Notes: generated by a model not told the origin, from the sequence alone. Shown: positions 9,185 through 17,962, numbered from the stretch's first letter. The stretch is DNA of 64,000 nucleotides from an uncultured Ruminiclostridium sp. (GCA_934454635.1 CAKSFR010000002.1:62001-126000), one strand, 5' to 3'. Program-made: numbers and translations.

Positions 9185-9363
9185 AATACTAATTCCTAAT
9201 CAATATATAGACAATGTCTATATATTGATTACCGCTTAAAAAGCGGTATGTCAAAGCCGACAGCTTTGATGGAATTAGTATTGTACGGCTTTTTCGGCGG
9301 CTGCGCAGAAGCGGCGAATCTTCCTATAGACGTTGTCTATAGGAAGATTGAAAAATAGTATAA
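9185..9363 (+). repeat. Cloverleaf repeat G plus tail (family 2, copy 1)
   Basis: The outer stem AATACTAATTCC (9185-9196) pairs perfectly with 9271-9282. It encloses three hairpins: 9197-9231 (16 bp, loop AAT), 9232-9246 (6 bp, loop AAA) and 9251-9269 (7 bp). The tail to 9363 contains a 15-bp perfect hairpin with loop GTT around 9318-9350. The segment 9232-9363 recurs at 50736-50867 with about ten differences in 132 bases. Confidence 0.8.
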
Positions 9364-9616
9364 TTTGTGGGAAAGGGAAACAACAAGCCGCGGCGTTTCG
9401 CGGGGAAATTTTGGCTTTGAGGCATGGAGAAAGCCGCGGTGCCCGCCGACGAGGGGGCGAGAACGGGGAATGAGATGAGAAGCGCGAGCCCCTTCAGGAG
9501 GCGGGCACAAATCCGCACAGGAGTTCAGATTCGCAGGCAGGCGGCTTTTGGTATGCCGTCATATCTCCCACCCCGATTAACGCCGCGGTACGGAGAAAAT
9601 GCAAACCCTCGATGCA
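9364..9616. other. Non-coding GC-rich stretch, repeat remnants
   Basis: No supported gene is seen. It contains an isolated copy (around 9421-9437) of the GGCATGGAGAAAGCCGC end that closes the large cloverleaf elements at 40783, 41044 and 45328, suggesting debris of another copy. Open frames here lack ribosome sites and look like chance products of GC-rich DNA. Confidence 0.5.
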
Positions 9617-9711
9617 GCGCACGCGCGCGATTTGCTTCGCAAATCGCGCCAAAAGCGGCGGCTTCGCCGCCGCTGCCGCGGTACGGCGAAGCCGTACCGC
9701 GGCGCGTGCGC
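9617..9711. repeat. Cloverleaf repeat E
   Basis: The outer stem GCGCACGCGC (9617-9626) pairs with 9702-9711. Three hairpins sit inside: 9627-9647 (9 bp, loop TTC), 9655-9673 (GCGGCGGC, 8 bp, loop TTC) and 9675-9703 (GCCGCGGTACGGC, 13 bp, loop GAA, sharing two bases with the outer stem). This is the same four-way-junction plan as at 40.6, 40.9, 42.8, 45.2 and 60.5 kb. Confidence 0.8.
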
Positions 9712-9713
9712 TT

Positions 9714-9815
9714 ATACTCAGCGTCAATTAAAAGCTATACAAAAAATCAAGTATATTCTTTGCATATATGGGTTATACAAGAATTTTTATCTGTGGTTTT
9801 ATTGGTGCTTAGTAT
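9714..9815 (-). repeat. 102-bp inverted-end element, family 1, copy 2 (inverted)
   Basis: This is the same unit as 9014-9115 in opposite orientation, beginning ATACTCAGCGTCAATTAAAA and ending TTTTATTGGTGCTTAGTAT. Its last base is the first base of the stop codon of the next minus-strand gene. With copy 1 it brackets an 802-bp block of repeats. Confidence 0.85.
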
Positions 9816-12800
9816 TACTCCCCGTACGGGAAATATCCCGTAGCGTTTCCGCTTTCAATATCTACCGTAACGATTGTCGAATCTGTCACAATGTAGAGCG
9901 TTCCGTTTCGGATAGAAAGACAGCGATAGTCCGACTGTATATCGAACAGGAAGATATCCGCCGCAGTTTCAAAACCCTCGCCCGTGTCCTTAAAGCAGAG
10001 GAATCGTTCGATCTCTGAAACGCCGTCGAAATAAACGCACGAAACAGCCACATATTCACCGTCGATTGCGATAAGCGAGCTGTTTTTCTCGGCGTCGCCG
10101 GAGAGATAACGCGCGTATTCGGGCGCGGTTTTTTCGTCAACGGTAATGTCCGTGCCGTAGCGCTCTTCAAGCTTTCCGTCGTAGCCGTAAACGTTTAGGC
10201 GCAGACCCGTTCGCTCGCCGTTTTCGCCCGCAATGGCTGAAAGTCCGATGAGGTCGTTTTTATAGCGGGAAAGGCGGCGCGTATATACCGCGTCGGGGTC
10301 GGGAGTAATTTCCGCGAGCGCTGAACCGGAGGTGTCGCCGCAGTAGAGCGTAGCGGCGCCGTCGGCTCTTGTCGTAATAACGTAAACCAGGTCGCCGCTG
10401 AACGAAACTCCCGAAAGGCGTTCGCCCTCTCCGAGAGAACCGATCGAAACGTATTCTCCGTTAATTTTTTTGAGAATTTTTGTGCAGTTGTCATAAGTGA
10501 CAAAGACGTTTCCCGTGCCGTCCGCACAGGCTTTCCCGAAGCATTCTCCGTCAAAGACGTCCTGCGACTGAAGCTCGGCGTTAAGCCCGATAATTCGGTA
10601 TTTCAGAGCGTAGGTTTTATTAAAGTCGGGTATAAGCAGGGTAAAGCTGTCGCGATTTGTCACCGCGTAGCTGTCGTAGCCGCCCAGAACCGCCTGAACG
10701 CGCACTTCGTCCGCGCCGATCGTTCCGAAAACGGAAAAGCTGTTGTATGCAATTTCTTCGGGAATTTCGATATCCCCGCGCGTGAGAGTGCAGTTTTTCC
10801 CGTCAAATTCATAAGAGGGCAGAGCGTTTTCTTCGCCGAATGTGTTAAGCGAGGTGAAAAGCGTCAGCGTTTCGTCCCCGACAAGAATGTCGGTGTAGCC
10901 GCCGTCCTGCTTGTAGGTGCCGAGCAAATTCAGTTTTTCGTCGTAAATTTCGACGACCACGTTTTCGCGCTCGGTTCCGGCTGTTTCGGATAAAGCGTAA
11001 ACATACTTTTCGTTCGCGGCAAATCCGATGAAGCTGCCGTCCGAAGCAAGCTCCGCTTCGCCGATAAGCGCGGGATTTTCTTCGTTCAGCCCGACCGCGC
11101 GGAGCGTGTTTTTGCTGTACAGATACATAACGTCGCCGATTTCAATAGCGTCCGTTTTAAGCGGATTTTCGTAAGCGCCGCCTGAATAGTATTCGTCAAG
11201 AGTGTTTTTTTGTTCGCGCAGGGTCAGCTTGTTCACTGCATTTTTCACGTCGTCATCGGTTATTATTTCGGACGAGTCGATTTTAGCGGAGCTTTCGGGC
11301 TTGTCCTCGCCGACTGCGGCGCTTTCCGTCGGGATAAACGAGCCTGTTTGCGCATATCTTATTCCGAAGCTTCCCGCGATGAGCAGCACTGCGCAAACCG
11401 CGCAAAATGCGATTTTCCCGTTATTTACGCCGGGTTCGTACGCGTCGTCGTCGTAGAAAAATTCATTGCTTTTATATTTTTCCCGATCTTCGTTTTCGTT
11501 TATTTCGGTCACGAGCGGATTTTCGACTTTTGTCGGCTCGGGCGGCGTAAGAACTTTCGGCTTTGCGGGCGCGGCAGGCTCGTCGGGCAAAATAGGCTCG
11601 TCTATTTCCGTAGTCAGCGTGATTGAGTTTGCATCAAAATTCGGGTGATACGGCTGCTCGGGCAATTCCTCTTCAGCGTTTTTTTCAGGGGCGCTTTCGC
11701 TCGGCTTGAACTCGGGTTCAAGTGACCTTGGCTTAGCGGGGCGGATTTCCTCGTTCTCTTTTCCGAGCGAACCGAGAATCGTGGTAACGCTGAGCGGGTC
11801 GGCGTTCTCTTTAGGAGCGCTTTCACTCGACTTGAACTCGGGTTCAAGTGACCTTGGCTTAGCGGGTCGGATTTCCTCGTTCTCTTTTCCGAGCGAACCG
11901 AGAATCGTGGTAACGCTGAGCGGGTCGGCGTTCTCTTTAGGAGCGCTTTCGCTCGACTTGAACTCGGGTTCAAGCGTTCTTGGCTTAGCGGGGCGGATTT
12001 CTTCGTTCTCTTTTCCGAGCGAACCGAGAATCGTGGTAACGCTGAGCGGGTCGGCATTCTCTTTAGGGGCGCTTTCGCTCGGCTTGAACTCGGGTTCAAG
12101 CGTTCTTGGCTTAGCGGGGCGGATTTCCTCGCTCTCTTTTCCGAGCGAACCGAGAATCGTGGTAACGCTGAGCGGGTCGGCGTTCTCTTTAGGGGCGCTT
12201 TCGTTCGACTTGAACTCGGGTTCAAGCGTTCTTGGCTTAGCGGGGCGGATTTCCTCGGCTTTTTCGGATTTATCGGAGTCGTTCAAAGAAGAAGCAGGCG
12301 GTTCAGCTTCTTGAACAGGTTCGGTTTCCTTTTTCTGAAGCTCGGCAGCTTCCTCACGCGTGAAAGAGCGCGTATCGCTGTTGTCCTCGCGGTTGACGCG
12401 TTCGCTGCGCAGCTTGACCGCTGTCAGCAGCTTATAATAATCGGCTGTAGTAAGCCCCGATTCCTCCAGCAGCGTAATCAGCCGCTCTTTGGTGAGGTTC
12501 GGGTTCTGTTCAATTTCGCGGTATGCGCTGTTGCTTATGCGCGTGTTTCCCATAAGCTGCAAAAACTCGCCGCCTTTTATGTGTTGCGCGGAAACTATGC
12601 CGATAAACATACGAGCGTCTATTTCTCTGGGAGCAGCGTGCTTTTCGGTGTGAACGTCAGTTTCTGCGGGGATATCGGTCGTTTTTGGGGGGATTTCCCG
12701 ATTTTCGGCAGGCGCTTGCTCCACCGCGGGCTGCGGCTTTGCGGAAATGTCCGAAAATTCGATTTTCTCCGCTTTATTTTCGGCTGGAGTATCGGTTTCT

Positions 12801-13648
12801 GTGGCGATTTCGGGTGATTTTGCGTGAGTTTCCCGATTTTCGGCAAGCGCTTGCTCCGCCGCGGGCTGCGGCTTTGCGGAAATGTCCGAAAATTCGATTT
12901 TCTCCGCTTTATTTTCGGCTGGAGTATCGGTTTCTGCGGGGATTTCGGGTGATTTTGCGTGAGCTTCCCGATTTTCGGCAAGCGTTTGCTCTGCCGCAGA
13001 CTGCGGCTTTGCCGAAATGTCGGAAAATTCGATTTTCTTTGCGGAAGTCGGCTCAACTGACGGTTTTTCGCTCACGTCGATAGTTTGTGTAACGTATGGC
13101 GGGGGATTAAACGGAATAAGGTGCGGCTTTTCCGTTGTATAAAGACTTTCGGGCGCCTTACAGCCCGCTATGCAGCGGCTCACGGCTGCTTTCTGTGCGC
13201 CAAGCTTTTTATCTGAGTTTTCAAGCTTGCGCGCGACCGCTTCTTCGGTAAGTCCTGTGATTATCGAGATTTCGTGGCTGTCGTAGCCGTATGTAAGGTT
13301 AAGCGCGCAGACAAGGCGGTCAAGCCCCGAGAGCTGAGAAAAAATGCGCCGTGCGTCGGTGTTTTCGGGCGTCGGCTCGCCGTCTGTGCGGTACTGCTTA
13401 AGGCGGCTGACTATGTGCTTTGTAAGCTCGCGCGCGAGCCACGCGCGCAGATGTCCGTGATCCTTTATTCTGTTTATTGCCGAAAAGCCATCGGAAAAAG
13501 CGCTGCGAACGGCTTCTTCAGCGTCCTCCGATGTATTTAAAGTCAGGTATGCAATGGCGTAAAGTCCGTCTGCGGAGTCGTTGCAGAGCATTCCGTAGGC
13601 GTTTTTGTCGCCGTCGCGCGCCGTCTTGAGATATTCCGTAAAAGTCAC
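9815..13648 (-). CDS. Membrane-anchored sigma-like / beta-propeller fusion protein
   Basis: About 1277 residues. Residues 1-160 resemble an ECF sigma factor: a region-2-like segment (DGLYAIAYLTLNTSEDAEEAV) and a region-4-like helix-turn-helix (YDSHEISIITGLTEEAVARKL). Then follow three 45-residue tandem repeats (about 199-334), a small domain (about 340-430), nearly five 42-residue repeats (about 462-650), one transmembrane helix near 740-765 and an extracytoplasmic ~500-residue C-terminus with the strand pattern of bacterial beta-propeller (PF09826-like) proteins. A GTG start at 13648 is preferred because AAAGGGG lies 8 bases upstream; an ATG at 13687 would bury that site. Its stop overlaps a repeat element. 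A signal-sensing tethered regulator is inferred. Confidence 0.7.
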   Translation of the reverse strand: MTFTEYLKTARDGDKNAYGMLCNDSADGLYAIAYLTLNTSEDAEEAVRSAFSDGFSAINRIKDHGHLRAWLARELTKHIVSRLKQYRTDGEPTPENTDARRIFSQLSGLDRLVCALNLTYGYDSHEISIITGLTEEAVARKLENSDKKLGAQKAAVSRCIAGCKAPESLYTTEKPHLIPFNPPPYVTQTIDVSEKPSVEPTSAKKIEFSDISAKPQSAAEQTLAENREAHAKSPEIPAETDTPAENKAEKIEFSDISAKPQPAAEQALAENRETHAKSPEIATETDTPAENKAEKIEFSDISAKPQPAVEQAPAENREIPPKTTDIPAETDVHTEKHAAPREIDARMFIGIVSAQHIKGGEFLQLMGNTRISNSAYREIEQNPNLTKERLITLLEESGLTTADYYKLLTAVKLRSERVNREDNSDTRSFTREEAAELQKKETEPVQEAEPPASSLNDSDKSEKAEEIRPAKPRTLEPEFKSNESAPKENADPLSVTTILGSLGKESEEIRPAKPRTLEPEFKPSESAPKENADPLSVTTILGSLGKENEEIRPAKPRTLEPEFKSSESAPKENADPLSVTTILGSLGKENEEIRPAKPRSLEPEFKSSESAPKENADPLSVTTILGSLGKENEEIRPAKPRSLEPEFKPSESAPEKNAEEELPEQPYHPNFDANSITLTTEIDEPILPDEPAAPAKPKVLTPPEPTKVENPLVTEINENEDREKYKSNEFFYDDDAYEPGVNNGKIAFCAVCAVLLIAGSFGIRYAQTGSFIPTESAAVGEDKPESSAKIDSSEIITDDDVKNAVNKLTLREQKNTLDEYYSGGAYENPLKTDAIEIGDVMYLYSKNTLRAVGLNEENPALIGEAELASDGSFIGFAANEKYVYALSETAGTERENVVVEIYDEKLNLLGTYKQDGGYTDILVGDETLTLFTSLNTFGEENALPSYEFDGKNCTLTRGDIEIPEEIAYNSFSVFGTIGADEVRVQAVLGGYDSYAVTNRDSFTLLIPDFNKTYALKYRIIGLNAELQSQDVFDGECFGKACADGTGNVFVTYDNCTKILKKINGEYVSIGSLGEGERLSGVSFSGDLVYVITTRADGAATLYCGDTSGSALAEITPDPDAVYTRRLSRYKNDLIGLSAIAGENGERTGLRLNVYGYDGKLEERYGTDITVDEKTAPEYARYLSGDAEKNSSLIAIDGEYVAVSCVYFDGVSEIERFLCFKDTGEGFETAADIFLFDIQSDYRCLSIRNGTLYIVTDSTIVTVDIESGNATGYFPYGE
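11690..12270 (-). repeat. 126-bp tandem coding repeat (about 4.7 units)
   Basis: Landmarks recur at 11771, 11897, 12023 and 12149, a strict 126-base period (42 codons). The units encode EEIRPAKPRTLEPEF followed by ADPLSVTTILGSLGKE. They are nearly identical at DNA level, implying recent expansion or homogenisation. Confidence 0.9.
12645..13050 (-). repeat. 135-bp tandem coding repeat (3 units)
   Basis: The segment GCGGAAATGTCCGAAAATTC recurs at 12741 and 12876 and, with changes, at 13011, a 135-base period (45 codons) encoding KIEFSDISAKPQ-type units in the linker of the fusion protein. Confidence 0.88.
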
Positions 13649-13689
13649 TTGCTTATCCCCTTTCGGATTCACATGGTTACACAGCATAT

Positions 13690-13718
13690 ATTATACCATA
13701 AATAAAGCGAATTGAAAA
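13690..13718 (-). promoter_or_regulatory. Promoter of the sigma-like/propeller gene
   Basis: On the minus strand TTTTCA, 17 bases, TATAAT, about 42 bases before the GTG start. Confidence 0.6.
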
Positions 13719-13748
13719 GACTTTTTTGAAAAAATGAGCGAAAAAAGG

Positions 13749-13777
13749 TTTACTTTGCCAAAAAAATGTGATATAAT
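13749..13777 (+). promoter_or_regulatory. Promoter of the GGDEF gene
   Basis: TTTACT, 17 bases, TATAAT, about 31 bases before ATG 13809. It is divergent from the promoter at 13690-13718, so both genes share a short control region. Confidence 0.65.
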
Positions 13778-13808
13778 TATTTGCGAATTATATACGAGGA
13801 GAACCTTT

Positions 13809-14753
13809 ATGGGTGAATTTTCTGAACTTACAAAACATCTTATAAACGTATATTACGGCGTTGAAGAGCAGGATTCCATGTCTGTTCTCGATATGTTTGA
13901 CGACGATGTAGTCGTTATCGGCACAGGCAGACATGAATTTTATAAAAATCTTGGGGAATTTTCCGCTGCGTTAGGCAATGAGCTTGAGGAACGCGGCAGT
14001 ATAAAGCTTCAGCTTGAAAATATGTGGTGCGAAGAGCAGAAGATAAGCGTCGGCGCGGTGATCGCCTACGGCGGGGTCTATATCCACTGGGAAAAGGAGG
14101 ATAAGACTGCCTCGATAAATATGGAAACGCGATTCAGCGTGCTTTACAAAGAGGAGGAGGGGCGTTGGAGGATCATTCACCTGCACCAATCCGTTCCGAA
14201 TTATGAGCAAATTAACGAAGAAGCGTATCCGAAAATTCTCGACAGGCAGATAGAAAGAGCGTATAAGAAAATATCCGTGCTTGAAAAGCTGGCGGAGCAT
14301 GACGGGCTTACGGGGCTGCTTAATTACCGTGCGTTCCTTGAAAAGTGCAGCGGTGCGGATATCGCCTCGCAGTGGCTGTTTCTGATAGATATTGATAATT
14401 TTAAGCTGGTGAACGACACGCTGGGGCATTTGCAGGGCAATAAGGCGCTGCGGCTGCTTTCGTCGATACTTACCGAATCTGTCGGCGAAAACGACCTTGT
14501 GTGCCGTATGGGCGGCGATGAATTTATTCTTCTCTGCTGCGGCGTGGGCAGCCGCGGGGAAGCGCAGAAAATTGCCGAAAAAATACTCGGCGAGGCGGCA
14601 AAGGCGGATAAAAAGCTGCTTCCCGGCGTTTCGATCGGAATAAAGCAGATAGGCAGGGGAGAGCTGCTTGAATCCGCAGTAAAAGGCGCGGATAAGGCAC
14701 TCTACATATCCAAGGCGGAGGGAAAGAACAAGTTTACGTTTTCGGATAAGTGA
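13809..14753 (+). CDS. NTF2/SnoaL-like domain diguanylate cyclase (GGDEF)
   Basis: A 314-residue soluble protein. Residues 1-135 match a SnoaL/NTF2-like fold by pattern (VLDMFDDDVVVIG ... EEGRWRIIHLHQS), a likely ligand-sensing or dimerising module. A short helix leads to a GGDEF domain with GLTGLLNYRAF, DIDNFKLVNDTLGH and an intact GGDEF near residues 235-239, so it should make c-di-GMP from two GTP. The RxxD inhibitory site expected just before GGDEF is not seen, implying no product inhibition through that site. GAGGAGA before ATG 13809 and the promoter inside the longer frame exclude an upstream start. Confidence 0.88.
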   Translation: MGEFSELTKHLINVYYGVEEQDSMSVLDMFDDDVVVIGTGRHEFYKNLGEFSAALGNELEERGSIKLQLENMWCEEQKISVGAVIAYGGVYIHWEKEDKTASINMETRFSVLYKEEEGRWRIIHLHQSVPNYEQINEEAYPKILDRQIERAYKKISVLEKLAEHDGLTGLLNYRAFLEKCSGADIASQWLFLIDIDNFKLVNDTLGHLQGNKALRLLSSILTESVGENDLVCRMGGDEFILLCCGVGSRGEAQKIAEKILGEAAKADKKLLPGVSIGIKQIGRGELLESAVKGADKALYISKAEGKNKFTFSDK

Positions 14754-14759
14754 CATTTT

Positions 14760-14790
14760 AAGGTCGGGTCTTTGAAAGAGATCCGACCTT
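14760..14790 (+). terminator. Terminator after the GGDEF gene
   Basis: AAGGTCGG and CCGACCTT close an extended imperfect hairpin, followed by a T-rich stretch (ATATTATTTTCTTG). Confidence 0.7.
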
Positions 14791-14801
14791 ATATTATTTT
14801 C

Positions 14802-14830
14802 TTGCTTTTTGCCGAGAAATGTGTTATAAT
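14802..14830 (+). promoter_or_regulatory. Promoter of the P-type ATPase gene
   Basis: TTGCTT, 17 bases, TATAAT, about 56 bases before the start. Confidence 0.65.
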
Positions 14831-14886
14831 AAGGTATAATTGATAAAATGCGCTAAAATGCGAATTTTCACGAAAGGGTGTTCTTT

Positions 14887-17412
14887 TTGATTCAGTTATC
14901 CGATTTCAAAAACGAGTTCAACGGGCTGAGCGATGAAAAAGCCGCCGAGCATATAAAGCTATACGGATATAACAGTGAAACAAGGCTTGATGAAAAGGAA
15001 AAGGGCTTTTCTCCCGCAAGCGTTTTTCTGCGGCTGAGATTTTGGCTGCTTGCGGCTGCCGCGGTGATATGCTTCCTTTACGGCGAGTATGTTACGGGCG
15101 CGGTTCTCGCCGTTCTTACGGCTGTTTATGCCGCGACGGAAATTGTCAAAGGAAAAAAGTGCGACGAATATTTTTTTGAACAGAAGCGCAGCACGAGGGT
15201 GGATTATAACGTTGTGCGCGGCGGCGAGCTTCGGTTGATACGAAAGGAACTGCTTGTCCCCGACGATATACTCCTGCTCGAGGCGGGGGAGAATGTCCCT
15301 GCGGACGCGCATTTGCTTGAGATAAGCGACCTGCTTGTTGATGAGAGCGTTTTCACGGGCGATAAGACCCCGATGAGCAAGATAACGGGCGCGGACAGCC
15401 TTAACGAAGAGCTGAAAAAAAGCTGTATTTATAAAGGCACTAAAATAGTAAGCGGACGTCTTGCCGCCAGAGTCACGGGAACGGGCGTTGACACCAAATA
15501 TTTCAAGAGCTTCGGCGCGGAGAAGGCGGAGGAACGCTATTACACGGCGACTGAGAAAACGGTTCTCCGCGTAAGCAGGATACTTACGCTTGCGGCGGCG
15601 GTGCTGCTTGTTTTCGCTGCGCTTTTCCACTTCGCGCAGATAGATATTTACGCCGATAATCCTATTCTCAACACGATTTATCACACTTTCTATCCCGCAA
15701 TATCGTTTGCGCTGTGTTTTATCCCGTCGGAGCTTGCTTCGCTTATCAGGATATACTGCATAAGAGGCTCAAAGCAGCTTGCCGAGCGGAATGTAATAAT
15801 AAAAGACCTTAAAGTTATCGAGGATCTGAGCGCGGTCACCTGCCTTTGTATCGACAAGTCGGGCATGATAACCAACAACCGCATGGAGGTCGCGGACGAG
15901 CTTACAGCAAGCCCCGAGATGATGACGAATATTTCGGTTCTCGCCTGCGCAAAGAGCGCGGAAACCGACCCGCTCGATCAGGCGATAGTACTTAACGCGA
16001 CGTTCAAGGGCGCCGACGTAAAGGGACTTCACGAAAACGAGCTGCTCAAAGAATACCCGTTTCGCTCGTCAGAGGGCGCGGCAGGAAATCTCTGGAGCAT
16101 AAACGGCGCAAGGCTGCTCTGTATAAAGGGCGCGCCCGAAAAGCTGCTCCCGCTTTGCGATATTCCGGGAGATATGCTGTACACGGTTCAGAACAAGATA
16201 ATCAGCTACGAAAAGCAGGGTTATCAAGTGCTTGCGGCTGCTTTTTCACAGCTTTCGGAGGGCGACGAGCCGCCCGAGTCCATTCACAACGCGAGATACG
16301 GCTTCATGGGGCTTATCGCCTTTGAAAATAAGACCAAAGACAACATTCCGTTCGCTATCAGAAGCTGCTATAAATCGGGAATAAGGGTCGTTTTAACCAC
16401 GGGCGACAGTCCCGATACGGCGGTTTCTATTGCCAACAAAATCGGCATGAAAGAGGACGGCGTAATTACCGGCGAGCAGCTTATCGCCGCAAAGGAATCG
16501 GGCGTTAAGCCGGATCTCACGGGCGTTGCGATATTCGCGCGCATAACTCCGGACCAGAAAACTGATATAATCAAGCTGCTTCAGGAGAACGGCGAGATCG
16601 TTGCGGTTTCGGGCGACGGCAGCACTGACAGCGATATTCTTGAGCAGGCTGATTTTGCGGCTGCGCTTGCGGGAGCTTCGGGCGGCGCTATGGGCGAAGC
16701 CTGCGGCGTGGTCATGGCAGACGAGGATCTGGAAAGCATTGTGGACGTTTTCCGCACCGGTCGTCAGATATACGCAAACATAAAGCGCTGCATTTCCACG
16801 CACATTACGGCGCTCACAACGCTTGCGGTGTTCGCGGCGGTAAATCTTCTGCTCGGAACGAGCTTTATCCTTTCGCCCGTTCTTGTGGCGCTTATCACGA
16901 TAATAGGCGTGCCTGCGATCTCGATGATGTTCCTCGAAAACAATTCGGATATGCGCAGCGAGCAGCGGCCTTCGGGCTTCCACGGCTCGGGGAAGATAAC
17001 CAAGCGCTTCTTTGTTCGACCGTTTATTCAGGCGCTCGGACTTTGTGCGTCCGAGATCGTGCTTTATCTTATTTCATCGGGCTTCGGCGTAAACAGCAAG
17101 GAAACCGTTGCCGAGCTTTCGGGTCAGTCCGCGTCGAATTTCCTGCTTGTGTTTGTTTTCGGGCTTATCATTGCGGGCTGGGTGAATCTCTCCGAAAAGA
17201 GTGTTTTTGACGCGATTAAATCGGGGCAGTCTTTTGCCGCGCTTATCTCGGGGCTTACGCTCCTTGCGTCGCTGCTGCTGGTGTTCGTGCCTTATGTCAA
17301 CGCCGCTGCGGGGCTTGCTTCCGTAAATCCCATGATGGCGGTAATTGCACTTGTGATTACGCTGGTTTTGCAGATTCCTGCGGAAGCGCTGAAGCATTCG
17401 GGAAGAAAATAA
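14887..17412 (+). CDS. Divergent P-type ATPase (cation-transporter-like)
   Basis: 841 residues with the E1-E2 ATPase plan: an N-terminal cation-ATPase segment, two helices, an actuator domain, a phosphorylation/nucleotide domain with KGAPEKL, and about four to six C-terminal helices. Key motifs are altered: the actuator TGES reads TGDK, the phosphorylation loop DKTGTLT reads DKSGMITNN (Asp kept), and GDGxNDxPAL reads GDGSTDSDIL. The TGDSPDTA hinge is normal. It may be a regulatory or low-activity relative rather than a standard calcium/magnesium pump; the substrate is unknown. TTG 14887 is preferred because AAAGGG lies 8 bases upstream, whereas GTG 14878 overlaps that site. Confidence 0.75.
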   Translation: MIQLSDFKNEFNGLSDEKAAEHIKLYGYNSETRLDEKEKGFSPASVFLRLRFWLLAAAAVICFLYGEYVTGAVLAVLTAVYAATEIVKGKKCDEYFFEQKRSTRVDYNVVRGGELRLIRKELLVPDDILLLEAGENVPADAHLLEISDLLVDESVFTGDKTPMSKITGADSLNEELKKSCIYKGTKIVSGRLAARVTGTGVDTKYFKSFGAEKAEERYYTATEKTVLRVSRILTLAAAVLLVFAALFHFAQIDIYADNPILNTIYHTFYPAISFALCFIPSELASLIRIYCIRGSKQLAERNVIIKDLKVIEDLSAVTCLCIDKSGMITNNRMEVADELTASPEMMTNISVLACAKSAETDPLDQAIVLNATFKGADVKGLHENELLKEYPFRSSEGAAGNLWSINGARLLCIKGAPEKLLPLCDIPGDMLYTVQNKIISYEKQGYQVLAAAFSQLSEGDEPPESIHNARYGFMGLIAFENKTKDNIPFAIRSCYKSGIRVVLTTGDSPDTAVSIANKIGMKEDGVITGEQLIAAKESGVKPDLTGVAIFARITPDQKTDIIKLLQENGEIVAVSGDGSTDSDILEQADFAAALAGASGGAMGEACGVVMADEDLESIVDVFRTGRQIYANIKRCISTHITALTTLAVFAAVNLLLGTSFILSPVLVALITIIGVPAISMMFLENNSDMRSEQRPSGFHGSGKITKRFFVRPFIQALGLCASEIVLYLISSGFGVNSKETVAELSGQSASNFLLVFVFGLIIAGWVNLSEKSVFDAIKSGQSFAALISGLTLLASLLLVFVPYVNAAAGLASVNPMMAVIALVITLVLQIPAEALKHSGRK

Positions 17413-17503
17413 AAATGTGAAAAGCGGCGAAGCGGGTCGAATATATAAAAAATTGCGGGTGCCGCCGCTTTCTGTTCCGATTTCAGCTTTAAAGGTGATG
17501 ATA

Positions 17504-17884
17504 ATGAAAAAAATCCGACTGCTGATATTACCGATTATAGCCCTTGTTTTGGAGCTTTTGCCTTACGGAGCAGTGTTGGTATTTGCACAATCGCCAACAG
17601 GCAGAGTAAGGGAAACATTTTCATATTTTAGCCTCACGCCGCTTGGGTATGCAAACGTCGGGCCGTTTTTAACCGCTTTGCTTACCTGCATCGTTTTATT
17701 GCTGGCATTGATTTCAATAAAAAAAGAAAAAGTTTGCAAGGCTGTATTTGCGGTTTCGCTGATCGCAGCGGTTATTTCGTTATTGCCTTTGATATTTGGA
17801 GCGGACTTTTATTCGGCAGTAGGCGGCATTATTACAATAACGCTTGCAGTTGAAAGTATTTTGGCAAAAATATCAATAAAATAA
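17504..17884 (+). CDS. Small four-helix membrane protein, unknown
   Basis: About 126 residues with four predicted membrane segments (LLILPIIALVLELLP; GPFLTALLTCIVLLLALI; KAVFAVSLIAAVISLLPLIFG; AVGGIITITLAVESIL). AAAGG at 17491-17495 supports ATG 17504; longer in-frame starts lack a site. It lies about 90 bases after the P-type ATPase on the same strand and is followed by a terminator. No family is recognised. Codon use here is more AT-rich than in the ATPase gene. Confidence 0.6.
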   Translation: MKKIRLLILPIIALVLELLPYGAVLVFAQSPTGRVRETFSYFSLTPLGYANVGPFLTALLTCIVLLLALISIKKEKVCKAVFAVSLIAAVISLLPLIFGADFYSAVGGIITITLAVESILAKISIK

Positions 17885-17931
17885 GACAAAACCCAAAGAT
17901 TTCGGTTTGTTGGACAGATAAATATGAGATG

Positions 17932-17962
17932 CCGTATTCGGAGGAATCCGAGTACGGTTTTT
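17932..17962 (+). terminator. Rho-independent terminator
   Basis: CCGTATTCGGA-GGAA-TCCGAGTACGG, an 11-bp stem with one wobble pair, followed by TTTTTA. Confidence 0.85.

Noticed and set aside
9424..9843. Open frames in the 9.4-9.8 kb repeat nest
   Set aside because: They cross hairpin repeats and inverted-end elements, lack ribosome sites and change frame freely. The composition is GC-rich non-coding.
11690..12270. Regular 126-bp repeats that could suggest a CRISPR-like array
   Set aside because: The units are contiguous, in frame and coding within one protein, with no spacers.
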